A stretch of DNA of 23,212 bases from Halococcaceae archaeon (GCA_007129135.1 SKWB01000010.1:1-23212); one strand, 5' to 3'. Counted from the stretch's first letter, positions 1 through 7,730 are shown. Notes: generated by a model from the letters alone, not told the origin. Translations and numbers: made by a program.

Positions 1-302
1 GCTTTCTCGAATCGAGAACCCGGACTTTGGACTAATAGAGAGTTACCTGCCCCATTTCTAACCGTTCCGAGGGAGTTCTCAGCGTGATTTTGGGCTTCAT
101 TTCGTCTCGATGATTCGAACCTCGGTTGACTCAGGAAGTCGATCGGTACCCCGAATTTGTAAACGACGTTGCCGGCTCCAGAGTGAAACCATATCATTCC
201 AAACCCTTTCGAAGTGGTCCACGGCACACAGTCTACGACCGAGGTATAAATACTGCCAACCTTTTTTATCAACTGTCCGTTATTCGATACTATGGCACCC
301 AT
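1..302. other. AT-richer non-coding stretch upstream of a truncated gene
   Basis: No convincing gene is present. Composition is clearly less GC-rich than the rest of the window, with runs of T and A, and the reading frames through it do not look like a haloarchaeal protein. It begins with a short perfect inverted repeat (TCTCGA-A-TCGAGA at about 5-17). A TATA-like TATAAATA sits at 245-252. The stretch abuts the point where homology to an amidohydrolase begins mid-protein, so it may be the scar of an insertion or deletion. No transposase fragment or terminal repeat pair was recognised. Confidence 0.5.
245..252 (+). promoter_or_regulatory. possible TATA box in AT-rich stretch
   Basis: TATAAATA fits the haloarchaeal TATA pattern and is followed by a T-rich tract at 260-268. 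Start of transcription would fall near 272-278. No in-frame start codon for the downstream amidohydrolase fragment lies there, so it may be a relic promoter of a lost gene or a chance AT-rich match. Confidence 0.3.
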
Positions 303-986
303 TCGCAGTCGGAGGCGAGCGTCTGGTACTTCGTCCGGGCGCCCGATAGGGACGAGGTCGACCGGATCACAGAGTGGGTCACCGACATCGCGGACGCCGC
401 AGCCCAGATGACGCAGACCTCGGTCGAGCACCGGTACATCACCGGTTGTCACGACTTCCTCCCAAGCGAGACGATCTCGGACGTGCTCTGGGAGAACATG
501 CAGGAGGTGGGCGGGATCGAGTTCACCGAGGGGCAAGAGGCGTTCGCCCGGGAGATCCAGGAGACGGTCGATCCCGACCGGATCGAGGCGTCCCTGGAGA
601 AGGTCCCGGAGGGGACGAGAGCGCGAATGGAGGGCGAAGCCATCTACGGTGAGCCGATCGAGGGGTACGACGCGGGCGAGGTGAGCGGCGGCTCGACCGA
701 CGTCGGCGACGTGAGCCACATCGTCCCGACGGCGCAGTTACGGGCGGCGACCTGGCCGATCGGCACGCCAGGCCACAGCTGGCAGGCGGTCGCCGCGAAC
801 CACGAGTTCGGGATCGAGGGGGCGCTCTACGCCGCGAAGGTGCAGGCCGGCGCGGCGGTCGACCTGCTCTCCGATCCCGACCTCGTCGAGCGAGCGCGGA
901 CGGAGTTCGAGGAAGAACGCGAGGGCGAGTACGAGACACCGCTTCCCGCGGAGGTCGAACCGCCGTTCGACGTCACCGCGCCGTAG
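303..986 (+). pseudogene. 5'-truncated M20-family amidohydrolase (AbgB-like) remnant
   Basis: The frame ending at 986 encodes the C-terminal half of an M20/AbgB-type amidohydrolase (p-aminobenzoyl-glutamate hydrolase subunit B-like). Visible family features are the ASVWYFVRAPDR stretch (around 315), the AAQMTQTSVE helix, the block GSTDVGDVSHIVPTAQ (around 690-735) and the later GTPGHSWQAVAANHEFG segment. Intact relatives are about 430-480 residues and carry an N-terminal metal-binding catalytic domain; only about 225 residues are recognisable here. The open frame continues upstream to 126, but that extension is compositionally different and does not resemble the family. There is no sensible start codon at the homology boundary. 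I call it a degraded gene whose 5' part was lost; use of an internal start is possible but would give a protein without the catalytic N-terminus. Confidence 0.72.
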
Positions 987-1105
987 CGCCTCGAGCGCCT
1001 TACCGAGCACCCCTCACGACACCTTCTCGATCCGTCCTCGCTGCCCCGAAGCCTTCGCCGACGATGCCGCGCGCCGCCCTCGTCGTGTTCTGTATCGTGG
1101 TATCC

Positions 1106-1119
1106 GGTGTATTCACACC
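1106..1119. repeat. inverted repeat GGTGT-ATTC-ACACC (copy 1)
   Basis: Five-base perfect arms around a 4-nt spacer. It lies between the converging amidohydrolase remnant and membrane-protein gene, 76 bp from a near-identical second copy. It could be a protein-binding site or a hairpin at a transcript end. Confidence 0.4.
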
Positions 1120-1179
1120 CGTCGCCCGAGACGACCCGATCCGTTCTCACGCTTTGGAACGCCCACTACGGACTGCGAA

Positions 1180-1197
1180 TCGGTGTTTTCACACCGA
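1180..1197. repeat. inverted repeat TCGGTGT-TTTC-ACACCGA (copy 2)
   Basis: Seven-base perfect arms around TTTC. The core GGTGTNTTCACACC is shared with 1106-1119, differing in one spacer base. It lies 19 bp beyond the stop codon of the minus-strand membrane protein, so it could form a 3' hairpin in that mRNA or be an operator-like site. Confidence 0.45.
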
Positions 1198-1215
1198 GTG
1201 AGCGGGACACCGGAG

Positions 1216-1827
1216 TCAGGTCGTCTCGACGCCGATCCGTTCCGAGAGCCACGTTCCCCACGAGACGAAGAGTGCGAGGGACCCGAGGGCGGCAGCCGGA
1301 ACCACGAGCATCGGGAGGAGTTCGCCGTCCCGGAACAGTTCCGAGACGAACGCCGGTCCGCTGGGCCAGGTGAGTGTCCAGGCCAGGCCGGTCGCAACGG
1401 CGAGTCCGGTCGCGGCGACGAGCACCGTCCCGAGGCCGTCGTATCCGACCGGACGATACTGGTCCTCCCGGTGAACGCCGGTCGTGTAGACCGCGATGGC
1501 CGCCGCACTGGCCCCGACGAGGAGCACGAACAGCGCCGCGTCCGGGTTGATCCGGCTTCCTCCCCCGATCAGGTCGCCGAGGTATCCCACACCGGCGACC
1601 TGCTGGCTCAGGAGGAACGCGAGGAGTGGCCCGCCGTTCGCGAGCGCGTAGAGATACGGGACGATCAGCGAGGTGAGAAAGAACACGTCGGTGAGCGTCG
1701 CCCCGCCGGAGACGTGTGCGACGTCGGCCGCGGCGACCAGCGCGCCGAGGGCGAGATACAGGCCTGCGGCCGTCGTTCGAGCGGGTTCGACGCCGATCAG
1801 GGGGTGGTCGGGATCGGTGGAGGGCAT
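1216..1827 (-). CDS. hypothetical multi-pass membrane protein
   Basis: The protein is 203 residues if started at the ATG at 1827. It is very hydrophobic, with about five predicted membrane segments (roughly residues 16-36, 44-64, 92-112, 125-145 and 170-190) separated by short loops. I recognise no catalytic motif or family. The 1827 start is preferred over an in-frame ATG at 1857 because a TATA-like GATATA lies at 1850-1855 on the minus strand, 23-28 nt upstream, as expected for a leaderless haloarchaeal mRNA; the longer version would begin inside that promoter. It sits 59 bp downstream of the epimerase stop on the same strand but appears to have its own promoter. Function unknown. Confidence 0.72.
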   Translation of the reverse strand: MPSTDPDHPLIGVEPARTTAAGLYLALGALVAAADVAHVSGGATLTDVFFLTSLIVPYLYALANGGPLLAFLLSQQVAGVGYLGDLIGGGSRINPDAALFVLLVGASAAAIAVYTTGVHREDQYRPVGYDGLGTVLVAATGLAVATGLAWTLTWPSGPAFVSELFRDGELLPMLVVPAAALGSLALFVSWGTWLSERIGVETT

Positions 1828-1849
1828 GCGGCGATGAACCGTATGGGAG

Positions 1850-1855
1850 TATATC
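1850..1855 (-). promoter_or_regulatory. TATA-like box of the membrane protein gene
   Basis: GATATA on the minus strand, 23-28 nt before the chosen ATG at 1827, supports leaderless transcription and that start. Confidence 0.45.
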
Positions 1856-1886
1856 AACTCTCGGTGGTTCGAGCCGAGCGGGTCCC

Positions 1887-2795
1887 CTACGAGTTGCTCT
1901 CCGCGACCTCGGCGTATGTGCGGGCGATCTCTCTCACACCGTCCCCGATCTCGTAGTCGAGATCCGCACGAGCGGCCGAGACGTCGAGGTGCTGGGCCGA
2001 CCAGTCGAGCGGTGGCCCCCTCTCGACGGCGATCTCCGCGTCCGGGATCAAGTCCCGGACGACCGCGGCCACCTCGCTCACGGTTCGAAACTCGCCGCGG
2101 ACATTGTAGACGGACTGCGTGAGTTCCCCACGGTCGGCGAGCGCCGCCGCTCCGAACGCGCTCGCCGCGTCACCGACGGAGAGCCAGCTGATCGCGCCGT
2201 CTGCAGGGGAGACGCTCACCGGCTCCTTTCGGGCCGGCTTCTCGAACAGCTCCGCGAACTCCACGCCGTGACCGGCAGCCGGTCCGAAGATCCCGGTCGG
2301 TCGGAGCGCGACGACCGAGAGGCCGTACTCCGCGGCGTACTCACGGCCGAGGCGCTCCGCGAAGAGCTTCGCCGCGGCGTAGGCGCTCTCGGGTCGCAGT
2401 AACGAGTTCTCGGGCACCTCTTCCGCCTCGTACGCCGAATCCGGGGCGTAGACGGTCTCGCTGGAGGCCAGGACGACCCTCTCCACTCCGGCTTTACGGG
2501 CGGCTTCGAGCACGCTCCGTGGCCCGCCCGCGTTCACGGCCGCTCGTCCCCCGGGCGGGCGATCCGACCCGAGGACCGCCGCGAGGTGAACGATCCGATC
2601 GACCTCGTGCTCTCGAACTGCGCGTTCGAGCGAGGCGGTATCCGTCACGTCGCCGTGGACGACCGCGTGGTCCCGTCGGTCGCCCCGTTCCTCGGCTTCG
2701 GTGTCGAAGGCGACCGGTTCGTTCCCCTCAGTTTGCAACCGTCGACAGAGCTCCGATCCGACGAACCCGATCCCGCCGGTGACGAGGACGCGCAT
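1887..2795 (-). CDS. NAD-dependent epimerase/dehydratase (extended SDR)
   Basis: The protein is 302 residues, a normal length for an extended short-chain dehydrogenase acting on nucleotide sugars or similar substrates. The N-terminal Rossmann motif TGGIGFVG is at residues 6-13. The usual NAD-fold blocks follow: GDVTD near 48-52, HLAAV near 70-74, SSETVYA at 111-117 (catalytic Ser region), and the Tyr139-x3-Lys143 pair in YAAAK. RPTGIFGP follows as the substrate-side loop. The substrate cannot be told from sequence. The ATG at 2795 is 25-29 nt downstream of a TTTAT box on the same strand, so the transcript is probably leaderless. It is divergent from the MFS transporter across about 100 bp. 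A long open frame continues upstream of 2795 through the transporter region but is a high-GC antisense artefact. Confidence 0.9.
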   Translation of the reverse strand: MRVLVTGGIGFVGSELCRRLQTEGNEPVAFDTEAEERGDRRDHAVVHGDVTDTASLERAVREHEVDRIVHLAAVLGSDRPPGGRAAVNAGGPRSVLEAARKAGVERVVLASSETVYAPDSAYEAEEVPENSLLRPESAYAAAKLFAERLGREYAAEYGLSVVALRPTGIFGPAAGHGVEFAELFEKPARKEPVSVSPADGAISWLSVGDAASAFGAAALADRGELTQSVYNVRGEFRTVSEVAAVVRDLIPDAEIAVERGPPLDWSAQHLDVSAARADLDYEIGDGVREIARTYAEVAESNS

Positions 2796-2819
2796 GGCCG
2801 ACCTGCGGCCGGCGAGGCG

Positions 2820-2824
2820 ATAAA
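2820..2824 (-). promoter_or_regulatory. TATA-like box of the epimerase gene
   Basis: GGTTTATC on the minus strand, 25-29 nt before the ATG at 2795. The spacing fits a leaderless transcript and fixes the epimerase start. Confidence 0.5.
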
Positions 2825-2894
2825 CCCACGCGGCGAAGCCGGCCACCCCCGCGCCTTCACGCAGGGTTTTGTCGGTGGCCGACCCACCGCCGTC

Positions 2895-4160
2895 GTGAGC
2901 AGGGCCGAGCGGACCAGGGGCGTGCCCCACGAGACGGCGGTCGTCGTCGGTCTCGTGAGCGGATCCCACGTGATCAACCACGCCTATCTCGTGTTGTTCC
3001 CGCCGATCCTGGGCGTGCTCGCCGTCGAGTTCGACGTCGGCCTCGCGGCACTCGGCGTCGCGATGGGGCTCCAGGCGTTCGTCAACACCGCCTTCCAGCT
3101 CCCCTTCGGCTACCTCGCCGACACCTACGACCGGACGCTCGCACTGGAACTCTGTCTCACCCTCGGCGCGCTCGGTGCGTTCGTCCTCGCGCTCGCGCCC
3201 ACGTTCGAGTGGCTGCTCGTCGGCCAGGCGATCCTGGGGGTGGGAATCGCCGGCCACCACCCCGCACACTTCCCGCTGATCGCGGACTCGACGCCCGAGG
3301 ACCTCCGAGGCCGGGCGTTCAGCGTCCACGGATTCGCTGGCAACCTCGGCTTCGGCGGTGCCCCGCTGCTCATCGTCGCGGTGATGGGACTCGGCTACTC
3401 CTGGCGTGTCGCCTTCGCGCTGCTCGGCCTCTTCGGGCTCGCTTACGCGCTCTTGGCGTTCGTCGTTCTCACTCGGTTCGTCGACCGCTCGATCAGGGTC
3501 CCGGAGCGATCGGAATCGACCGGAGGAACGCCCCTCCAGCGGCTTCGGGGAGGGACGGAAGCGGTCTTCGACTCCACCGGAATCCTCGCGCTCGGGCTGT
3601 TCGCGCTCGTCGGCTCGACCGCCGGCTGGGGGATCACCTCGTTCGTCGTCACGCTCCTCGAGGAGGGCTACGGCGTCGCCCCGAACGTCGCGAGCCTCAC
3701 CCTCTCGGCGATGTTCGGCGCGGGCGCGCTGTTGATGCTCGCCGGCGGCGACCTCTCCGATCGGTTCTCGCCCGGTCCGGTGATCGTCGGGAGCTACGGC
3801 CTGCTCGTCGTCTTCGTCCTCGCGCTCTCCTCGCTCGCGGTCCCTCCCGTCGTCGCCATCGCCGCGGCGATCCTCGCGGGGAGCGTCACGAGCCTCGCGA
3901 TCCCGGCCCGCGACACGCTCGCCGACGCCCTCTCGCAACGGGCTGACCTCGGCCGGAACTTCGCGATCATCACGATCGGGATCATGGTCGGGAGCACGAT
4001 CGCTCCGCCGCTGTTCGGGTTCGTGATCGAGACGGCGGGGTTCAGGGTCGCGTTCACCTCGATCGCTGGCGTCGCGGGCCTCGCGGTCCTGATCACCGCG
4101 TGGATCGTCCGGACCTGGGGTGACGGCCACGGCTCGGAGAGTGCGGTCCCGAGCGACTAA
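2895..4160 (+). CDS. MFS transporter, fosmidomycin-resistance (Fsr)-like
   Basis: The protein is 421 residues with about 12 hydrophobic segments in two halves, joined by a central charged loop near residues 195-215 (IRVPERSEST region), the classic major facilitator layout. The first half contains SGSHVINHAYLVLFPPILG, then the A-loop motif GYLADTYDR near residues 74-82, and later an HHPAHFPLIADSTPEDLRG loop, a pattern resembling the Fsr group of drug exporters. The substrate is not determinable. The frame stays open upstream to 2586, but that part overlaps the divergent epimerase antisense and is not membrane-like. GTG at 2895 is chosen because it directly precedes the conserved region and a TTTTGT element lies about 26 nt upstream. 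Its last four bases overlap the convergent ABC permease gene. Confidence 0.85.
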   Translation: MSRAERTRGVPHETAVVVGLVSGSHVINHAYLVLFPPILGVLAVEFDVGLAALGVAMGLQAFVNTAFQLPFGYLADTYDRTLALELCLTLGALGAFVLALAPTFEWLLVGQAILGVGIAGHHPAHFPLIADSTPEDLRGRAFSVHGFAGNLGFGGAPLLIVAVMGLGYSWRVAFALLGLFGLAYALLAFVVLTRFVDRSIRVPERSESTGGTPLQRLRGGTEAVFDSTGILALGLFALVGSTAGWGITSFVVTLLEEGYGVAPNVASLTLSAMFGAGALLMLAGGDLSDRFSPGPVIVGSYGLLVVFVLALSSLAVPPVVAIAAAILAGSVTSLAIPARDTLADALSQRADLGRNFAIITIGIMVGSTIAPPLFGFVIETAGFRVAFTSIAGVAGLAVLITAWIVRTWGDGHGSESAVPSD

Positions 4161-5131
4161 CGCGAGATCGCGAGCGCGACGAGGTAGATCGCGATCGCCG
4201 TGAGGACGATCGTCGCGCCCGTCGCGATCGACCACTGGTACGAAAAGAGGATCCCGAGGATCACCGAGAGCTCGCCGAAGACCACCGAGAGCCCCATCCC
4301 CTGGGTGAACGAGTTCGTGAGCTGCATCGCCGCCGCGACCGGGACGACGAGCATCGCCGCGACGAGGATCGCCCCGAGGATCTGCATCGCCGCGACGATC
4401 ACCAGCGCGGTGAGCACGATCAGCAGGGTGTCGTAGAACCAGACGTCGATCCGGGCGATCCGCGCTGCCTCGCGGTCGAACGTGATGAACAGCAGCTGTT
4501 TGTGCGTGAGTCCGACCATTCCCAATACGGCGACCGTGAGCCCGACCATGAGCTGGACGTTGCCGAACGGGACGAAGAGGATGTCACCGAAGAGGTAGCT
4601 GTTGATCTCGCGGCCGAAGGCGACCCCGTAGGAGACGACGGCGATCCCGAGCGCGAACCCGCCGGTGAGCATGATGGCGATCGGCACGTCCGCGTTCGAG
4701 TCGGTGTGGACCGAGATGTACTGGATACCGAGGGCGGCTAGTGCGGCGACGACGAGCGCGGCGAACAGGGGTAACGACTGCCACTCGACGAACGAACCGA
4801 GGAAAATGCCGATGGCGACGCCCGCGAACGCGGTGTGCGCGAGCGCTTCGCCGATGAGCGCCATCTGCCGGTTGACGAGGTAGGTCCCGACGATCGGTGC
4901 GGCGATCCCGATGAGCAACCCCGTGGTGAACCCGCGCTGGAGGAAGCCGCTGCAGACGAGCCAGCTTCCGACCGCGCCACACGTCGCCCCCCAGAACACC
5001 TCGTAGAGCACCGGGAAGAGGCCGTAGATGAACGCATACAGCACGAGCAGCGAGAGCGGCACACCCACCACGACGGCGAGGAGCCGTCGGCGCGAGTCGG
5101 CGAGATCCGCGAACGACGTCCGTGCGTTCAT
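4157..5131 (-). CDS. metal ABC transporter permease (ZnuB/TroC family)
   Basis: The protein is 324 residues, slightly longer than the family norm because of an N-terminal extension of about 60 residues containing an extra hydrophobic segment. Around eight or nine membrane helices are visible. Family features include the QRGFTTGLLIGIAAPIVGTYLV entry region, the block MALIGEALAHTAFAGVAIG near residues 90-108, and the LVAAMLVVPVAAAM segment near 257-270. These match permeases of manganese/zinc/iron ABC importers with TroA-type binding proteins. The ATG at 5131 overlaps the ATPase stop codon by four bases (ATGA), so translation is probably coupled. It forms the membrane channel for the lipoprotein at 5964-6917 and the ATPase at 5128-5880. 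The metal is inferred from the cluster regulator as Mn or Zn. Confidence 0.93.
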   Translation of the reverse strand: MNARTSFADLADSRRRLLAVVVGVPLSLLVLYAFIYGLFPVLYEVFWGATCGAVGSWLVCSGFLQRGFTTGLLIGIAAPIVGTYLVNRQMALIGEALAHTAFAGVAIGIFLGSFVEWQSLPLFAALVVAALAALGIQYISVHTDSNADVPIAIMLTGGFALGIAVVSYGVAFGREINSYLFGDILFVPFGNVQLMVGLTVAVLGMVGLTHKQLLFITFDREAARIARIDVWFYDTLLIVLTALVIVAAMQILGAILVAAMLVVPVAAAMQLTNSFTQGMGLSVVFGELSVILGILFSYQWSIATGATIVLTAIAIYLVALAISR

Positions 5132-5880
5132 GCGGTCCTGTTCCGTACAGGGAGCCGACTATCGGTCCCTTCGAGCCCGTACGCTCTCGCGAGCGCGTCG
5201 CTCTCGGCGAACGCGTCGGGGCTCCCGTGGTGGAGCAGTTCGCGGTTGATGCAGACGACGGTGTCGACGTGCTCGGTGATGACGCCGATGTCGTGTTCGA
5301 TCAGGACGATCGTGATCCCACGCTCGTTCAGCTCGTTCAACAGGTCGTAGAACCGGTCGCGCGAGTCGGCGTCCACCCCGACGGTCGGCTCGTCGAGCGC
5401 GAGCAGGTCGGCCTCGCTCGCGAGCGCCCGGGCGATGTACGTCCGCTGTTTCTGGCCGCCGGAGAGGCGGTTGATCCGTCTGTCCGCGAGGTGGGCGATA
5501 CCCACCCGGTCGAGCGCGCTCTCGACGATCTCCCTGTCCTCTTCGCGTAGCCGCCGCAGGCCCACGTGTGGGTACCGTCCCATCGTCACGACCTCCCGCA
5601 CCGTGATGGGCATCGATCGATCCGCATCCGTCGACTTCTGTGAGACGTAGCCCAGCCGCTCGCCGTCGCTGAACTCGCCGGTCGGCTCGCCGAACAGCCG
5701 GACCGTCCCGGAGTCGGGTCGTTGCAGACCGAGTAGGAGCTTGAGCAGCGTCGTCTTCCCCGAGCCGTTCGGCCCGATCAGCCCGACGAACTCGCCCTCC
5801 TCGACCGTCAGCGAGACGTCCTCGACGACCGGTCGCTCATCGTAGGCGAACGTGACGCCCTCGGCTTCGATTACATTCAT
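5128..5880 (-). CDS. metal ABC transporter ATP-binding protein (ZnuC/TroB family)
   Basis: The protein is 250 residues, the standard length for a metal-type ABC ATPase. All nucleotide-binding motifs are intact: Walker A GPNGSGKTT at residues 36-44, Q-loop Gln81 in YVSQKS, signature LSGGQKQR at 139-146, Walker B LLALDEP at about 159-165 with catalytic Glu164, and H-loop His196 in LIEHD. It powers uptake through the permease encoded immediately downstream with a 4-bp overlap. The gap to the upstream lipoprotein gene is 83 bp, with no clear separate promoter or operator copy, so it is likely co-transcribed with it. Confidence 0.95.
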   Translation of the reverse strand: MNVIEAEGVTFAYDERPVVEDVSLTVEEGEFVGLIGPNGSGKTTLLKLLLGLQRPDSGTVRLFGEPTGEFSDGERLGYVSQKSTDADRSMPITVREVVTMGRYPHVGLRRLREEDREIVESALDRVGIAHLADRRINRLSGGQKQRTYIARALASEADLLALDEPTVGVDADSRDRFYDLLNELNERGITIVLIEHDIGVITEHVDTVVCINRELLHHGSPDAFAESDALARAYGLEGTDSRLPVRNRTA

Positions 5881-5963
5881 ACTCTCTCAACTAATCGTTC
5901 GATGCGTCAACCTACGGGTTTCAGCGGTAACAACCCTTCCGGTCGCTCCCCGGTCACTCGGCG

Positions 5964-6917
5964 TCACTCCACCTCGAGAGCGACTTCGAGCGTCGCCAAG
6001 TTGATCTCGCGCTGGTGATCCAGATACGTCTCGATCCCCTCGTCGCTCAGCTCCTCCGTCCGGCCCTCGATCGGGGAGAGCGGTAGTATCTCCGTCCCTG
6101 TCTCCTCCGCGAGCGACTCCGCGAGGTTCGTCGGTTCGAGCAGATCGTAGAGGACGTACTGGACGTCGTGTTCGTCGATCAGCGCCTCGACCTCCTCCAG
6201 TTCGGCCGCCGACGCCTCGTCGTCCGGCGAGATGCCGACCGGCGAGTAGATGTCGAAACCGTACTCCTCCCACCACCACTGGAAGGAGTCGTGGCTGCCG
6301 ATGATGATCTGGTCCTGCTGACGCCGATCCGCGAGGTCCTGAAACTCCTCGTGGAGCGCGTCGAGTTCGTCGGCGAACCTCTCTGCGTTCTCCTCGTAGT
6401 GCTCCTCGTTCTCGGGGTCGAGTTCGACGAGCCCGTCCAGTACGTTCTCCGCGCCGTCGCGCATGATCCGGGGGTTCATCCAGAAGTGCTCGTCGTTCTC
6501 CTCGGCGGGGCTGTCGATGAACGTGATCCCCTCCGAGACGTCGATGACGAGGATCTCGTCGTCGTCTTCCAGTTCCGCTGCGGCGTCGTCCTGCCAGCTC
6601 GAGAAGTCCCGCGTGTAGACGAACGCGTCGGCGTCCTCTATCTCCTGGACGATCCTCGGGTCCGGGTCCCAGTCGTGGCCGTGCTCCCCGATCGGGACCA
6701 GGTCCTCGACCGCGAGGTGATCGCCCCCGATCTGTCGCGTCACGTCGTAGGGCATCAGGAACGAGGTCGCGACCGAGTACTCCTCCTCTCCGTCGCCGCT
6801 CGGGTTGTCGCCACCGTCGAGACAGCCGGCGAGGGCTGCGCCGAGAACCCCACCGCCCGCAGAGAGTACCTGCCGTCGTGATAGACCGTGCCGAATCGAT
6901 CCGTCGTCCGAGTTCAT
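5964..6917 (-). CDS. metal ABC transporter substrate-binding Tat lipoprotein (TroA/ZnuA family)
   Basis: The protein is 317 residues. It starts with a twin-arginine signal (SRRQVLSAGG, Arg14-Arg15) and a lipobox LAGC with Cys32, so it is probably exported folded by Tat and lipid-anchored outside the membrane, as is usual in haloarchaea. Metal ligands of the TroA/PsaA fold can be assigned as His81 (GHDWDP), His144 (EHFWMNP), His209 (GSHDSF) and acidic Glu261 (LLEPTN). Three His plus one carboxylate suits Mn or Zn. The His-rich loop of many zinc-specific ZnuA proteins is absent and replaced by an acidic region. It is the first gene of the transporter operon. A TATA-like TAAAATA (6946-6952) and a palindromic operator (6922-6939) precede it, matching a second copy in front of the DtxR-family gene. 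Confidence 0.94.
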   Translation of the reverse strand: MNSDDGSIRHGLSRRQVLSAGGGVLGAALAGCLDGGDNPSGDGEEEYSVATSFLMPYDVTRQIGGDHLAVEDLVPIGEHGHDWDPDPRIVQEIEDADAFVYTRDFSSWQDDAAAELEDDDEILVIDVSEGITFIDSPAEENDEHFWMNPRIMRDGAENVLDGLVELDPENEEHYEENAERFADELDALHEEFQDLADRRQQDQIIIGSHDSFQWWWEEYGFDIYSPVGISPDDEASAAELEEVEALIDEHDVQYVLYDLLEPTNLAESLAEETGTEILPLSPIEGRTEELSDEGIETYLDHQREINLATLEVALEVE

Positions 6918-6921
6918 TACC

Positions 6922-6939
6922 TGGATTAGACGTCTCTAA
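6922..6939 (-). promoter_or_regulatory. MntR/DtxR-type operator of the metal transporter operon
   Basis: On the minus strand this reads TTAGAGACGTCTAATCCA: 5-base arms TTAGA/TCTAA around a 4-nt spacer, then TCCA. The same arrangement (TTAGA-N4-TCTAATCCA) occurs before the regulator gene at 7705-7722. It lies between the TATA-like box at 6946-6952 and the ATG at 6917, where a bound repressor would block transcription initiation. Assignment to the cluster's own DtxR-family regulator is inference. Confidence 0.7.
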
Positions 6940-6945
6940 CATTAG

Positions 6946-6952
6946 TATTTTA
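6946..6952 (-). promoter_or_regulatory. TATA-like box of the metal transporter operon
   Basis: TAAAATA on the minus strand, 29-35 nt upstream of the lipoprotein ATG, would give a transcript with a leader of only a few bases. The operator lies immediately downstream. Confidence 0.55.
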
Positions 6953-7017
6953 CCCCTCTTTCTTCGACCTCTTCTAAACTGAGGTCCACCCGTGGCCCGT
7001 TTGATCGTTCCAGACGG

Positions 7018-7701
7018 CTAGGTCGCCTCCGCGAGCGCGGTGACGCGGACGTGACGAGCGACCTCTTCGGGCAGTGAGACGCTCTCGTCGTGTCCCTCCG
7101 CTCGGGCGGTCACCATCCCGAACGGGGCGACCTCCTCGATGGCGAGTTCCGTTCCCGGGTCGACGCCGTGTTCGGAGAGGTACTCCAACACTGCCGGATC
7201 GTGGTCGCTCACCTCCTCGACCCGCACCACCGAACCCTCCTCGAACTCCGAGAGAGCCGTCGCGGGCCGGCGCTCGGGCGGTTCGAGGTCCGCGTTCGGG
7301 ATCGGCGCGCCGTGAGGGTCGACGGTCGGGTCGGCGAGCGCCGCGGCGACGCGGGCCTCGAACTCCTCCGAGATGTGGTGTTCGAGGCGGTCGGCCTCGT
7401 CGTGGACCTCCTCCCAGGAGTAGTCGAGGTGTTCGGTGAGATACGCCTCGAGGAGTCGGTGGTGACGGATCACCTCGAGCGCGACGCGCTCGCCGTCGGT
7501 GGTGAGCGTCACCCCCTTGTACTTCTCCCGGTCGACCAGGTCGCGCTCTTCGAGTTTGTCGAGCATGCTCGTCACCGTCGGGGAGGTCACCCCGACGTGC
7601 TCTGCGATCTCCGAGGTCCGGATCCGCTGGCCGCCGTCTCCTTCCGCCTGGAGGGTGTAGATCGCCTTGAGGTAGTCCTCCATGACGGCGCTCAGCATCA
7701 T
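7018..7701 (-). CDS. DtxR/MntR-family metal-dependent transcriptional regulator
   Basis: The protein is 227 residues with the three-domain DtxR plan: N-terminal winged helix (about residues 4-65, recognition helix in TSPTVTSMLDKLEERD), a metal-binding dimerisation domain (about 66-140, including RHHRLLEAYL and EADRLEHH), and a C-terminal SH3/FeoA-like domain (about 150-225). Its MEDYLKAIY motif carries Asp9 at the position of MntR Asp8, where iron-sensing DtxR/IdeR has Met, favouring manganese. MntR Glu11 is however Lys12 here, and MntR itself lacks the SH3 domain, so selectivity is uncertain. ATGs at 7701 and 7698 are both possible. It probably represses itself and the adjacent transporter operon through the shared TTAGA-N4-TCTAA operators. 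SirR is the haloarchaeal name often used for such proteins. Confidence 0.93.
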   Translation of the reverse strand: MMLSAVMEDYLKAIYTLQAEGDGGQRIRTSEIAEHVGVTSPTVTSMLDKLEERDLVDREKYKGVTLTTDGERVALEVIRHHRLLEAYLTEHLDYSWEEVHDEADRLEHHISEEFEARVAAALADPTVDPHGAPIPNADLEPPERRPATALSEFEEGSVVRVEEVSDHDPAVLEYLSEHGVDPGTELAIEEVAPFGMVTARAEGHDESVSLPEEVARHVRVTALAEAT

Positions 7702-7704
7702 AGG

Positions 7705-7722
7705 TGGATTAGATGGTTCTAA
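7705..7722 (-). promoter_or_regulatory. MntR/DtxR-type operator of the regulator gene (autoregulation)
   Basis: On the minus strand this reads TTAGAACCATCTAATCCA, sharing TTAGA-N4-TCTAATCCA with the site in front of the binding-protein gene. It is only 4 bp from the start codon and directly downstream of a TTTAGG TATA-like element (7725-7730), a position suited to autorepression. The identity of the trailing TCCA in both copies argues against chance. Confidence 0.7.
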
Positions 7723-7724
7723 AA

Positions 7725-7730
7725 CCTAAA
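7725..7730 (-). promoter_or_regulatory. TATA-like element of the regulator gene
   Basis: TTTAGG on the minus strand, 24-29 nt before the ATG at 7701. It is a weak TATA match but correctly placed for a leaderless mRNA. Confidence 0.4.

Noticed and set aside
126..302. In-frame N-terminal extension of the amidohydrolase fragment
   Set aside because: Residues encoded here do not resemble the family and composition changes at the boundary; more likely chance open frame than a true N-terminus.
1887..4235. Very long minus-strand frame continuing upstream of the epimerase through the MFS gene
   Set aside because: The extra part is low-complexity Arg/Asp/Glu-rich, antisense to a convincing membrane transporter, and typical of GC-rich shadow frames. 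Only the part from 2795 down is a real protein.
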